A stretch of 32,740 bases of DNA from Gammaproteobacteria bacterium. Its GTDB lineage: Bacteria > Pseudomonadota > Gammaproteobacteria > DSM-19610. The stretch is from the NCBI GenBank assembly GCA_015494295.1, contig WGBO01000047.1:1-32740 (forward strand). Reading direction: 5' to 3'. Both the position numbers and the translations under genes were made by a program. The notes under the pieces were generated by a model that had not been told where the DNA came from, did not search any database, and worked only from the letters and a program-made list of their open reading frames with translations. Below are positions 1-8,242 of this stretch, piece after piece (positions within the stretch are counted from its first letter, which is position 1; every line of letters begins with the position of its first letter).

Positions 1-491
1 AGTTCGCCGTCGCCGATGGCCGCTTCCAGGTGCGCCAGCAGCCAGGCATCGAGCCCCTTCACCGGGATGTCGGCGACGCCCTCCAGGTCGGGGAACGCCA
101 GCGACTTCTCGATGCCGCCAAGGCCGATGGCAGGATCCAGGCTGCCACCGCGCGCAATCCACACCAGCAATTCGCGGAACACCCCGGGCTTGCGTTCGCA
201 GGTCCCCGCGACCTGCGCGAACAGGCGCTCGATCACCGTCAGGCCCCGCGCTTCGCGGGCGGCCTGTGTGACATGCCAGCCGACTTCCAGCAGCCACAGG
301 TGGGCCAGGTAGGCCATCAGGTCGTCCTTGCGGCCGAAATAATTGAAAAAGGTGGCCTCTGACACCTCCGCCTCGTGGCACAATGTCTTGATGCGGATAT
401 CGGCAAGGCGTTCCTCGGTCAGTGCCGACGACAACGCACGCGCCAGGGCCAGACGGGTGCGTGCGGCCTTGCGGGCTTTCAGCTCACTCAT
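1..491 (-). CDS. TetR/AcrR-family transcriptional repressor, C-terminal end cut off by the window edge
   Basis: The minus-strand frame opens with ATG at 491 and stays open to base 1, giving 163 codons without a stop, so the C-terminus lies outside the window. Residues from about 12 to 60 read as a TetR DNA-binding domain; the recognition helix region around EVSEATFFNYFGRKDDL is the family signature. The rest is alpha-helical in composition, as expected for a ligand-binding and dimerisation domain, but nothing in it names a ligand. Members of this family usually repress themselves and a neighbour. The gene is divergent from the DUF6502 gene at 770, and a short palindrome (504-517) overlaps its own predicted -10 box, which fits autoregulation. 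Family assignment is firm; the target and inducer are unknown. Confidence 0.88.
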   Translation of the reverse strand, partial: MSELKARKAARTRLALARALSSALTEERLADIRIKTLCHEAEVSEATFFNYFGRKDDLMAYLAHLWLLEVGWHVTQAAREARGLTVIERLFAQVAGTCERKPGVFRELLVWIARGGSLDPAIGLGGIEKSLAFPDLEGVADIPVKGLDAWLLAHLEAAIGDGE

Positions 492-503
492 GATTAAAGT
501 GCT

Positions 504-517
504 CTCTATATTTAGAG
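504..517. promoter_or_regulatory. Palindromic operator candidate in the TetR promoter
   Basis: CTCTA and TAGAG are perfect inverted arms around the 4-base centre TATT. The site covers the predicted -10 box of the TetR-family gene, the usual place for an autorepressor operator. Short arms make chance occurrence possible in this AT-rich spacer. Confidence 0.35.
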
Positions 518-537
518 TTTCCAATAATCTACAGCAA
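509..537 (-). promoter_or_regulatory. Predicted sigma70 promoter of the TetR-family gene
   Basis: On the minus strand a -35 box TTGCTG (532-537) is separated by 17 bases from a -10 box TAAATA (509-514). The predicted start of transcription would give a leader of about 10 bases before the ATG at 491. Assigned by eye from consensus only. Confidence 0.45.
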
Positions 538-735
538 GCGCCGTGGTGGCGCCAGTGACGCTGGATACGCCGGAATTGATGCTGACAATAAAACAAGAGC
601 TGGCTGTATTATTTAATAAAAACAACTATAAATAGTACTTTCACCGGGCGCCATGGACAAATGCAGGATCCGATGACAGGCCGCGAAACGACACAAAACC
701 CTGGAGATCCAGCGTCTGCACAAAGCGTCGAATCC

Positions 736-763
736 TTGACATTCTCCGATTTGGGAATATAGT
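736..763 (+). promoter_or_regulatory. Strong sigma70 promoter of the DUF6502 gene, predicted leaderless
   Basis: TTGACA (736-741), a 16-base spacer, then TATAGT (758-763). The start codon begins at 770, so only six bases separate the -10 box from ATG and transcription should begin at or within a base of the start codon. No Shine-Dalgarno sequence can exist in such a transcript. Confidence 0.7.
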
Positions 764-769
764 CCCAGT

Positions 770-1585
770 ATGACAGAGAATCTTCAGGCCACTCTGTCCC
801 GCGCCATCCTGACACTGCTCAGGCCGCTGGTCAGAATTCTCATCCGTAACGGTATCGCCTACGGCAGCTTCGCCGAGCTTGCGAAGAAAACCTACGTGGA
901 CGTGGCCTTCGAGGACTTTGCGCCGGAAGGGAAGAAGCAGACCATCTCCCGGGTATCGGCGCTGACCGGCCTGACCCGCAAGGAAACCAGGCGCCTGCAC
1001 GAACTGCAAGACACCGATGCCGGCGGCAGCGAACAAAAGTACAACCGCGCCGTGCGCGTCATCTCCGGCTGGGTCAACGACCCGCGTTTCCAGGACGCGG
1101 TCGGCGAACCGGCCGAGCTGCCCATCGAGGACGGCGAACACAGTTTTGCCGAACTGGTGAAGAAGTACAGCGGCGACATGACCACCCGGTCGATGCTCGC
1201 GGTGCTGGAAACCGCCGGCAGCGTGGTGCGGCGCGACGGCAACGTTAAGCTGGTGCGGCGCGCCTACCTGCCAGGCAACGACCCGACCGAGAAGCTGGTG
1301 ATCCTGGGCAAGGACAGCGCGGAGCTGATCGCCACCATCGATCACAACCTGACCTCGCCGCCGGACCGGCTGTGGTTCCAGCGCAAGGTTTCCAATCACC
1401 TCGTCGACCCCGCGGCGCTCGACGCCTTCCGCGCCATGGCGGCGCAGAAGTCGCAGATGCTGCTGGAGGATTTCGACGCCTGGCTGGCGGAACACGAGGT
1501 CAGCGAGGAGCAGGCCGACGACGGACGCTACGTGAGCGTCGGCATCTATTACCACGAACCGGACTCGAACAGGGAGAAGCCGTAA
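770..1585 (+). CDS. DUF6502 family protein
   Basis: A 271-residue soluble protein of unknown function. I recognise the family from the N-terminal stretch ending in the conserved run AYGSFAELAKKTYVDVAFEDF, followed by a segment that looks like a winged-helix or helix-turn-helix (VSALTGLTRKETRRL, about residues 62 to 76). There are no membrane segments and no enzyme motif that I can see. The start at 770 is chosen because a canonical promoter ends six bases upstream. Its stop codon overlaps the next start by one base (TAATG), so it is probably translationally coupled to the DUF5666 lipoprotein. A regulatory role is inferred from the HTH-like segment only. Confidence 0.75.
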   Translation: MTENLQATLSRAILTLLRPLVRILIRNGIAYGSFAELAKKTYVDVAFEDFAPEGKKQTISRVSALTGLTRKETRRLHELQDTDAGGSEQKYNRAVRVISGWVNDPRFQDAVGEPAELPIEDGEHSFAELVKKYSGDMTTRSMLAVLETAGSVVRRDGNVKLVRRAYLPGNDPTEKLVILGKDSAELIATIDHNLTSPPDRLWFQRKVSNHLVDPAALDAFRAMAAQKSQMLLEDFDAWLAEHEVSEEQADDGRYVSVGIYYHEPDSNREKP

Positions 1586-3102
1586 TGAGTGCTTTTCATA
1601 AATTCATGGGAACCGTGTCGATCCTGTTGGCCGCGACGCTGGCCGGCTGCGGCGGCGGATCGGGCGGCGGCACCACCACCGCTGGCATCGGCGGCACCGG
1701 CCAGATCGCCAGCGGCACCGTCACCGCCTTCGGCAGCATCTTCGTCAATGGCATCGAGTTCTTCGACGTCGATACCGCCACCTGCATCATCGACGGCAAC
1801 GACAGCTCCGGCGCCTGCCAGGGCAACCTTGAACTGGGCATGGTGGTCAAGGTCACCGGCTCGGTGAACGGCGCCACCGGCAACGCCACGCAGATCGTCT
1901 ACGACGACGACGTGGACGGGCCGATCAGCGGCATCACGCCCTCGACGGCGAACCTGGGCCCGGCGGACGTGACGCGGTCCTTCACCATATTCAACATCCC
2001 GGTGCTCATCGACTCGGCCGCCACCACGTTCAGTGGCGCGCGCGACTTCTCGACATTGACCGACAACGATGTGGTCGAGGTCAGTGGCTTCTTCGACAAC
2101 AACGGGGTGCTGCACGCCACCTATCTGCGCTACAAGGGCGGACTCGTGCTCGGCGCCACCAGCGTGGAACTGCACGGGACAGTAACGGCGACCACGCCGG
2201 CCGCTGGTGCGTCCGCGGCGGGTGACACGGTCACGGTAAACGGTATCACCGCCACGCTGGCCGCCGGCGTCGACCTTTCGGACGTGCCCGGCGGCACGGT
2301 GCGCAGCGGCGACCTGGTCGAAATCCGCGGCACGCTCACCGGCGCCAGCGCCATCGACGCCGACCGCATCGAGCAGGAAGACGCCCGTATCGGCGGCGAC
2401 GGCGACGAAGTCAGCATCGAGGGCCTGATCACCCACTTCGTCGACGCCGGCAATTTCCGTGTCGACGGGCAGGCGGTCGATGCCGGCAGCGCCGTGCTCG
2501 AACCGCTCAACCTGCAACTGGCGAACGGCGTGAAGGTCGAGGTCGAGGGCACCATCAGCGGTTCCACGTTGGTCGCGACCAAGGTGGAAGCGCGCGGCAA
2601 CGACATCAAGCTGGAAGCCGAGGTGGCGTCCCGGGATACCGTGGCAAACACGGTCACGCTGCAGTTCGCCAATGGCACCGTGACCGTGCAACTGAACAAC
2701 CAGACGCAGATGGAAGACACCATGGCGGGCGGCATGATCACGCTGGGCGCCGTGCAGGCCGGCGACTTCCTGGAAGTGCGCGGCTTCCTCGGTGACAACC
2801 CGGCGGCACCGGTGGTCGCCTCCGAAGTGCGCCGCAGCGCGCTGGACGACGCCATCATCGAGGCGCCGGTGGACAGCTTCGTGAGCAACGCCGGCGTGAC
2901 CCTGCTCGGCGTGCCCTTCGACACGGTCAACGGCACCACCGTGTTCCTGGACGAAACCGGAGGCAGCGAACTAGTCATCTCGGAAGCGCAGTTCTACGCC
3001 GGCCTGCAGGCCGGCTGTATCGTCAAGATACAGGACAGCAACACGCCGCTGGCAACCGCCGACGGCATCGCTGACGAGGCCGAACTGGAGAGTTGCCCCT
3101 AG
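1585..3102 (+). CDS. DUF5666-repeat lipoprotein
   Basis: A 505-residue secreted lipoprotein. The signal peptide ends in a lipobox with Cys22 (LAGC), followed by a Gly/Ser-rich linker. The body is a run of small beta-rich repeats, each with a pattern such as VTVNGITA or FRVDGQAV followed by a segment like GDLVEIRGTL. This is the DUF5666 type, predicted to form beta-barrel-like domains; I see about five. ATG at 1585 is preferred over an in-frame upstream ATG at 1372 because only the 1585 start yields the signal peptide, and it overlaps the upstream stop. It is co-transcribed with the DUF6502 gene. Cell-envelope location is well supported; the function is unknown. Confidence 0.85.
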   Translation: MSAFHKFMGTVSILLAATLAGCGGGSGGGTTTAGIGGTGQIASGTVTAFGSIFVNGIEFFDVDTATCIIDGNDSSGACQGNLELGMVVKVTGSVNGATGNATQIVYDDDVDGPISGITPSTANLGPADVTRSFTIFNIPVLIDSAATTFSGARDFSTLTDNDVVEVSGFFDNNGVLHATYLRYKGGLVLGATSVELHGTVTATTPAAGASAAGDTVTVNGITATLAAGVDLSDVPGGTVRSGDLVEIRGTLTGASAIDADRIEQEDARIGGDGDEVSIEGLITHFVDAGNFRVDGQAVDAGSAVLEPLNLQLANGVKVEVEGTISGSTLVATKVEARGNDIKLEAEVASRDTVANTVTLQFANGTVTVQLNNQTQMEDTMAGGMITLGAVQAGDFLEVRGFLGDNPAAPVVASEVRRSALDDAIIEAPVDSFVSNAGVTLLGVPFDTVNGTTVFLDETGGSELVISEAQFYAGLQAGCIVKIQDSNTPLATADGIADEAELESCP

Positions 3103-3113
3103 GCGCGGCCGCA

Positions 3114-3131
3114 GGCGGGCGCCGGCCCGCC
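3114..3131. terminator. Hairpin between convergent genes
   Basis: GGCGGGC and GCCCGCC form a perfect seven-base-pair stem with a four-base loop in the 34-base gap between the convergent DUF5666 and c'-type cytochrome genes. There is no T-tract on either side, so it may only assist termination. Confidence 0.4.
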
Positions 3132-3136
3132 GCCGT

Positions 3137-3607
3137 TCAGGGCGCGCCCGGCGCGGTGTCGAAACGGAACGCGGCGTGGCAGGACACGCAGTTCTGCATC
3201 AACGTGGCGAGCTGTGACAGCGCCATGTCCGGGTCTTCCATGGATTCCGCGTCGAGCGCGAGCTGGTCGAACTTCGAATGGGTGTCGAAGCCGAGCTTCT
3301 TGAAGCCCAGCGGCAGCTTGCCGATCAGCGGGCCCGGCACCGCGCCCTGTGCGCTGATGCCCGACCGGCGCGCCGCTTTCACCACCTGTTCCATGTCCTT
3401 GCGCGCGACGCCATCGGCGACCTGCTGCACGCTCTCCAGGAAGGTACGCATCTCCGCCAGTACCAGATCGCGCTCCGCCGGTTCCAGGAGGATGGAAGTA
3501 CGGCCATCACTGCCCTCGGCCACCTCACCCTGGAGCACGAATTTCCACGCCAGTCCCGCGCTGACCGTCCCCAGGGCAAACACCAGCACCCAACATATCC
3601 TGCACAT
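3137..3607 (-). CDS. c'-like monohaem cytochrome with C-terminal CxxCH
   Basis: A 156-residue exported protein with an N-terminal hydrophobic segment (about residues 5 to 20), a predicted all-helical body and a single haem-binding motif CVSCH at residues 140 to 144, near the C-terminus. That arrangement is typical of class II cytochromes (c', c-556), where the C-terminal helix of a four-helix bundle carries the haem. ATG at 3607 is chosen because a GGAGA ribosome-binding site lies six bases upstream; a longer form starting at 3664 would run into the diguanylate cyclase gene and spoil the signal sequence. It is the last gene of the minus-strand row that begins with resB, 25 bases after the cyclase stop. 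The redox partner is unknown. Confidence 0.75.
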   Translation of the reverse strand: MCRICWVLVFALGTVSAGLAWKFVLQGEVAEGSDGRTSILLEPAERDLVLAEMRTFLESVQQVADGVARKDMEQVVKAARRSGISAQGAVPGPLIGKLPLGFKKLGFDTHSKFDQLALDAESMEDPDMALSQLATLMQNCVSCHAAFRFDTAPGAP

Positions 3608-3632
3608 GATCTGTCTCCGTCGGAATTGAAAA

Positions 3633-5099
3633 TCAGTCGCTGACGCAACGGTTGCGGCCGGCATCCTTGGCGCGGTACAACGCCTTGTCGGCGCGCTCGA
3701 AACAGCGATCCGGCGTGTCGCCGTCGCGGTACTCGGTCAGCCCGCAGGAGGCCGTGATGGTCACCCGCTGCTCGCGGAAATGGAAGCCCGTGGCCTCGAT
3801 GGCCGCACGCAGCTTCTCCACCACCTGCAGGCATTCCTGCAGCGTGGAGCCGGTCATCAACTGGGCGAACTCCTCGCCGCCGTAACGCGCGACGAAGTCG
3901 GTTTCGCGCACATTGTCGGCCAGCACGTGCGCGATGGTGCGCAACACCTTGTCGCCCGCCTTGTGCCCGAAGCGGTCATTGATGTCCTTGAAATGGTCGA
4001 CGTCCCAGACCACCAGTACCAGCGGTGTGCCGAAACGTTTCCAGCGCGCCACTTCCTGGGCCAGGCGTTCTTCCCAGGCAAGGCGGTTGGGAATGCCGGT
4101 CAGCGCATCGGTCTTGGCCTGCGCGCGCTCGTCGTCGATGCGCGAGCGCAAGGCCTCGGTCTCGAACTCCAGCTCCTTCATGCGCCGCCCCATGGCCGCG
4201 ATCTCCTGCTTGGCCTGCTCGTAGCGCTGCTGTTCGCTTTCGCGGTGCTGCGACAACTGGTCGAGGATGGTGTCGAGACGCGTGCGAACCACGTCCTTCA
4301 GTTGCCCGAGGTCGGTGGCGTCGCGCACGCTGTGGCCGATGCCGTCCAGTTCCTGCTTGACCCGGCTGTCGAACTGCTCGCCCGCCTCGCGTGTGTCGTC
4401 GTAATAACTCTCGCTGCTCGACAACTGGCGGTCCACTTCCCGCAGGCGTTCACCGAGCTGCTTGAGAAAGTCCTCGATACCCTGCTTTTCCTTCATCGAC
4501 TGTGCGCGTATCGCCTGCACCAGGTCGGCGATCTCGCCGATCACGCTGTCCCATTCGCTGTCCTCGTCCATGTCGAGGATGTGCGCACGGATGCGGTCCA
4601 CTCGCGGCAAGAACTCATCGGGCAGGGTCAGGCGTTCCAGCAACCTGACCAGGATGTCGCGCACCGTTTCGTTCGAGGCGGGATCGGCCACGGTCGCCCC
4701 CGCTGGACCCGACGCTTTCTCCGGCGAACGGAACAGGCGCTTGAAGAACCCGCCCGGAGCCTTCTCCTCTGTGTCGGGCGCCGCTTCCTGGCTCTCGCCC
4801 GCATTCCGCTCCGCCGGCGCCGCGCTGTCCAGCCGCACCAGGGTTTTCGACATTTCGTCGATGCGGGTGCGCAACTGCGCCGTGCTGCTGTGGTCACGAA
4901 TGGCGTCGCGCAGGTCGCGCAACTGCCGGTCGAGCGTGTCGTCGAGTCCGTCCGCGGCCAGCGTCAGCCGCGAAATGGTCTTGCGCAGCAACTCGTCGTT
5001 GTCTTTCCACTGTTTCTCGCGCCGTTCACTCTCCTCCAGGTAATCGAGGTACTTGCGTTTCCACTGTTCGAGTTCCTGCTGGAGTTTTTCCTGTTCCAT
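3633..5099 (-). CDS. Diguanylate cyclase with long coiled-coil N-terminus (DgcH-like)
   Basis: A 488-residue protein predicted to make c-di-GMP from two GTP. Residues 1 to about 90 are strongly coiled-coil, a helical middle region follows, then more coiled coil up to about 325. The GGDEF domain starts near 328 (DALTGIPNR) and has the active-site motif GGEEF at 407 to 411. The inhibitory I-site RxxD is present as RETD at 398 to 401, exactly five residues before GGEEF, so product inhibition is expected. There is no signal peptide or membrane segment, so it is cytoplasmic. It starts four bases after the EEP gene stop. The position near an EEP gene and dsbA matches dgcH of Pseudomonas as I remember it. 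Confidence 0.88.
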   Translation of the reverse strand: MEQEKLQQELEQWKRKYLDYLEESERREKQWKDNDELLRKTISRLTLAADGLDDTLDRQLRDLRDAIRDHSSTAQLRTRIDEMSKTLVRLDSAAPAERNAGESQEAAPDTEEKAPGGFFKRLFRSPEKASGPAGATVADPASNETVRDILVRLLERLTLPDEFLPRVDRIRAHILDMDEDSEWDSVIGEIADLVQAIRAQSMKEKQGIEDFLKQLGERLREVDRQLSSSESYYDDTREAGEQFDSRVKQELDGIGHSVRDATDLGQLKDVVRTRLDTILDQLSQHRESEQQRYEQAKQEIAAMGRRMKELEFETEALRSRIDDERAQAKTDALTGIPNRLAWEERLAQEVARWKRFGTPLVLVVWDVDHFKDINDRFGHKAGDKVLRTIAHVLADNVRETDFVARYGGEEFAQLMTGSTLQECLQVVEKLRAAIEATGFHFREQRVTITASCGLTEYRDGDTPDRCFERADKALYRAKDAGRNRCVSD

Positions 5100-5103
5100 G
5101 CGG

Positions 5104-5904
5104 CTAGCCGTTGAGCTTGACGGTGTCGGGAAGCACGATTTCCATGCTCACCGGCAGATGATCGGAAAGCGGGTAATCGAGCACTTCGGCACGCTCCACC
5201 TCCACGGTAGGCGTCACCAGGATGTGGTCGATGTTACGCTTCGGGCGCCAGCTCGGGAAGGTGTTCATACCGTGCAAAGGCTCGGTCATCAGCGTCTTGT
5301 CGATCAGGTGTTCGATCTCCGGGCTCTCCGAGCGGCAGTTCATGTCGCCCATCAGCACCACGTGCCGGTATTCGTTGATCAGGTCGCCAAGGTAGTCGAG
5401 CTGGCTCATGCGTCCGCGCTGGCTGAGCGCCAGGTGCACGATCAGGATCACCAGCGACTCCTCGCCGTCGCCGAAGCGCACCGCCATGGCGCCACGCCCG
5501 GGAATACGCCCCGGCAGGCGGTGTTCGGTAATGCCGCTGGGCCTGTAGCGGCTCAGCACGCCAAGGCTGTGACGGGCGAAGCGGCCGATGCGGCGGTTGG
5601 TCTGGTCGTCCCAGTAGGGGAAGCCGCCCTTGTGCGCCAGGTACTCGGTGATGTTCACGTAACCGCTGCGCGCGCTGCCGGCGTCGGCCTCCTGCACGCC
5701 GACGATGTCGTAAGCGCTCATCAGCGCGGCGATGCGGTCGAGGTTGTCGAAACGCTGCGGGTGGTGCAGCACGTGCTTCCAGCTGTGCGTCAGGTAGTGC
5801 CGGTAACGGCGGGTATGGATGCCGATCTGGATGTTGTAACTGAGCAGGCGCAAGGTGCGCCGGGGGGCGTGGTGCAACTGCTTGGCATGGGCGCTGCGCG
5901 GCAT
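5104..5904 (-). CDS. Endonuclease/exonuclease/phosphatase (EEP) superfamily hydrolase
   Basis: A 266-residue cytoplasmic protein of the metal-dependent EEP fold. Visible signature parts are LLSYNIQIG near the N-terminus (metal-binding Asn), VGVQEAD (catalytic Glu), VLMGDMNC (Asp and Asn of the GDxN motif), and IDHILV then LSDHLPV near the C-terminus (catalytic Asp-His pair). All catalytic positions appear intact. The fold covers DNA repair nucleases, sphingomyelinases and phosphatases, so the substrate cannot be told from sequence. It lies seven bases after the acetolactate synthase stop and four before the cyclase, so it is in the same transcript. Confidence 0.82.
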   Translation of the reverse strand: MPRSAHAKQLHHAPRRTLRLLSYNIQIGIHTRRYRHYLTHSWKHVLHHPQRFDNLDRIAALMSAYDIVGVQEADAGSARSGYVNITEYLAHKGGFPYWDDQTNRRIGRFARHSLGVLSRYRPSGITEHRLPGRIPGRGAMAVRFGDGEESLVILIVHLALSQRGRMSQLDYLGDLINEYRHVVLMGDMNCRSESPEIEHLIDKTLMTEPLHGMNTFPSWRPKRNIDHILVTPTVEVERAEVLDYPLSDHLPVSMEIVLPDTVKLNG

Positions 5905-5911
5905 ATCGGTA

Positions 5912-7543
5912 TCAGATCGGGCACACCAGGTTGCCCAGTTGCTCGGTCAGTTTCAGGTTCTCGCTGTAGTCGACGGGACAGTCGATAATACTCAGCGTCG
6001 GCTGCGCCAGCGCTTCCTTGAGTATATCCTGCAATTGCTCCGGTGCCTCCACCCGGTAGCCCTTGGCGCCGAAGGATTCCGCGTACCTGACGAAATCCGG
6101 ATTGTTGAAGCTGACGTGCGAGGGACGCTGGAACTGGTGCATCTGTTTCCATTCGATCAGGCCATAACCGCTGTCGTTCCAGATCAGGATGACGATCGGC
6201 ACGTCGAGACGCAGCGCGGTTTCGATCTCCTGCGAATTCATCAGGAAACCGGCGTCCCCGGTGACAGCCACCACGGCGCGGTCGGGCGAGACCATCTTGG
6301 CGGCGATGGCGCCCGGCACCGCGATCCCCATGCTGGCAAAGCCGTTGGAAATGATGCAGGTATTGGGCTCTTCGCAGCGGAACATGCGCGCCATCCACAT
6401 CTTGTGGGCGCCCACGTCGCAGACCACGATGTCGTCGAGTTCCAGCACCGTGCGCAGGTCCCAGATGATCTTCTGCGGCTTGATCGGAAAACCGGTGTCG
6501 TCGCGGTGGCGGTTCATTTCCTCGATCAGCGCCTCGCGCAGCGGCCGCATCAGGTGTCCCTGGTGCGGTGTGGCCAGCGAGGCGATGCGCATCAGGCTGT
6601 GCTTGATGTCGCCCAGCACACCCACGGTGACATTGTAGTGTTCGTCCACCTCGGCCTGGGTGCGGTCGATGTGGATGATGGTGCGATCACGCGTCGGGTG
6701 CCACAAATAGGGATGGTACTCGACCAGGTCGTAGCCAACGCAGATGATCACGTCGGCGCGACTGAAACCGCAACTGATGTAGTCGTTGGCCTGCAAACCG
6801 GCACTGGCCAGGGTGGTGCGGTTGCGAAAGGGTGTAACGCCCTTGGCCATAAAGGTGTTGGCCACCGGGATGTTCAACTGCTCGGCAAAATCCGCCAGGT
6901 GCTTCCAGGCGCCGGCGCGCACCACGCCGTTGCCGGCCAGGATCATCGGGTTGCGCGCCTTCGAGATCAGCACCGCGGCGCGTTCCACCTGCTGTTGCGG
7001 CGGCTCGGGCGGGAACGGCGAATTGACCGGCAGCGGTTTCGACACCGCGGGCATTTTGGCGATGTCCTCGGGAAACTCGATGAAGGTGGCGCCTGTCTTC
7101 TCCGACTGGGCCACCTTGAACGCCTTGCGCACCACTTCCGGAATCACCTCGGGCGCAAGCACCCGCGAGGTGTACTTGGTGATGGGCCGGAACATGTTCT
7201 CCAGGTCCAGTACCTGGTGCGATTCCTTGTGCAGGCGGTTGGTGCCCGCCTGCCCGGCGATGGCCACCACCGGCGCATGGTCCATGTTGGCATCGGCGAC
7301 GCCCGTGACCAGGTTGGTGGCGCCCGGCCCCAGCGTCGACAGGCACACGCCGGCGCGGCCGGTGAGACGGCCATACACGTCCGCCATGAAAGCCGCGCCC
7401 TGCTCGTGCCGCGTGGTGATGAAACGGATGCTGGAATCGAGCAACGCATCCATGATGTCCAGGTTTTCCTCGCCCGGCACGCCGAAGATGTACTCGACGC
7501 CTTCGTTCTCCAGGCATTTGACGAAAAGCTGTGCAGCATTCAT
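5912..7543 (-). CDS. Acetolactate synthase large subunit-like, thiamine diphosphate-dependent enzyme
   Basis: A 543-residue member of the ThDP-dependent pyruvate-converting family. The catalytic Glu47 sits in RHEQGAAFMADVYGRLTG, the central domain is complete, and the C-terminal cofactor-binding motif is present as GDAGFLMNS through to an Asn about 28 residues later. The family condenses two pyruvates to acetolactate. No regulatory small subunit gene is adjacent, which fits a catabolic, AlsS-like enzyme better than the ilvBN or ilvIH biosynthetic pair, but related decarboxylases are hard to exclude by eye. It lies 60 bases after dsbA, the widest gap in the row, and seven bases before the EEP gene. 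Confidence 0.8.
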   Translation of the reverse strand: MNAAQLFVKCLENEGVEYIFGVPGEENLDIMDALLDSSIRFITTRHEQGAAFMADVYGRLTGRAGVCLSTLGPGATNLVTGVADANMDHAPVVAIAGQAGTNRLHKESHQVLDLENMFRPITKYTSRVLAPEVIPEVVRKAFKVAQSEKTGATFIEFPEDIAKMPAVSKPLPVNSPFPPEPPQQQVERAAVLISKARNPMILAGNGVVRAGAWKHLADFAEQLNIPVANTFMAKGVTPFRNRTTLASAGLQANDYISCGFSRADVIICVGYDLVEYHPYLWHPTRDRTIIHIDRTQAEVDEHYNVTVGVLGDIKHSLMRIASLATPHQGHLMRPLREALIEEMNRHRDDTGFPIKPQKIIWDLRTVLELDDIVVCDVGAHKMWMARMFRCEEPNTCIISNGFASMGIAVPGAIAAKMVSPDRAVVAVTGDAGFLMNSQEIETALRLDVPIVILIWNDSGYGLIEWKQMHQFQRPSHVSFNNPDFVRYAESFGAKGYRVEAPEQLQDILKEALAQPTLSIIDCPVDYSENLKLTEQLGNLVCPI

Positions 7544-7603
7544 GTCAGCGGTCCTGTGGAAGGGCAGCCCGCGCCACGGGAGAGGCGAACACCCACTGGC
7601 GGC

Positions 7604-8227
7604 TTATTTTCCAGCCGCCTTGCGCTCCTGTTCGACGAGGTAGTCGACCACTTCCAGCATCTGGGGATTGCCGCCCGCCATGGTGGCGTTGGTGCGGTAC
7701 TTGCCGTTGACGATCAGCGTGGGCACACCGCTGATGCCATACATGTCACGCACCCGCCTGGAGCGGTTGGTGCGTGTCACCACGGCGAAGGAACTGAAGG
7801 CGTTGTCGAATTCCTTCGCATCCACGCCCTGGGCGACGAAGATGGCCTTGACGTCGTCCGCCGTGCGAATGCGCTTGCGGTCCTTGTGGATGCGTTCGAA
7901 GATCTTGCCGTGCACCTTGTCGAGCACGCCCAGCAACTCGGCGGTGTAGTAGGCGCGCGCCAGCAGCGCCCAGTTCGGCCCCAGTACCGCCGGCATGCGC
8001 ACGAAGGCCACGTCGTCGGGTTTCTTCTTCAACCATTCGTCCAGCAACGGCTCCAGGTGGTAACAGTGCGGGCAGGCGTACCAGAACAGCTCGCGCACCT
8101 CGATACGACCTTCGCTGTCGGTGGGCTGGGGCGCCGGCAGCTTCTGGTAATGGACACCCTCTTCCCAGGCCGCGAAACCCGGCAGCGCGAACAGCATCAG
8201 GACCAGCAACGCAAACAGTTTTTTCAT
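7604..8227 (-). CDS. dsbA: Thiol:disulfide interchange protein DsbA
   Basis: A 207-residue periplasmic thioredoxin-fold oxidase. It has a clear signal peptide (about residues 1 to 19), the active site CPHC at residues 52 to 55 and the cis-proline loop GVPT near residue 170. DsbA introduces disulfides into exported proteins and is reoxidised by DsbB. The CPHC dipeptide matches classical DsbA rather than DsbC or DsbG. The gene lies 15 bases after ccsB in the cytochrome c maturation row; apocytochromes pass through a disulfide state before haem attachment, so co-expression makes sense. Confidence 0.93.
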   Translation of the reverse strand: MKKLFALLVLMLFALPGFAAWEEGVHYQKLPAPQPTDSEGRIEVRELFWYACPHCYHLEPLLDEWLKKKPDDVAFVRMPAVLGPNWALLARAYYTAELLGVLDKVHGKIFERIHKDRKRIRTADDVKAIFVAQGVDAKEFDNAFSSFAVVTRTNRSRRVRDMYGISGVPTLIVNGKYRTNATMAGGNPQMLEVVDYLVEQERKAAGK

Positions 8228-8242
8228 CTTGTTCTCCAGCTC

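Noticed and set aside
1549..2691. A 380-codon minus-strand frame opposite the DUF5666 gene
   Set aside because: It overlaps a well-supported lipoprotein gene and is rich in Val, Asp and Gly as expected from reverse reading of its repeats.
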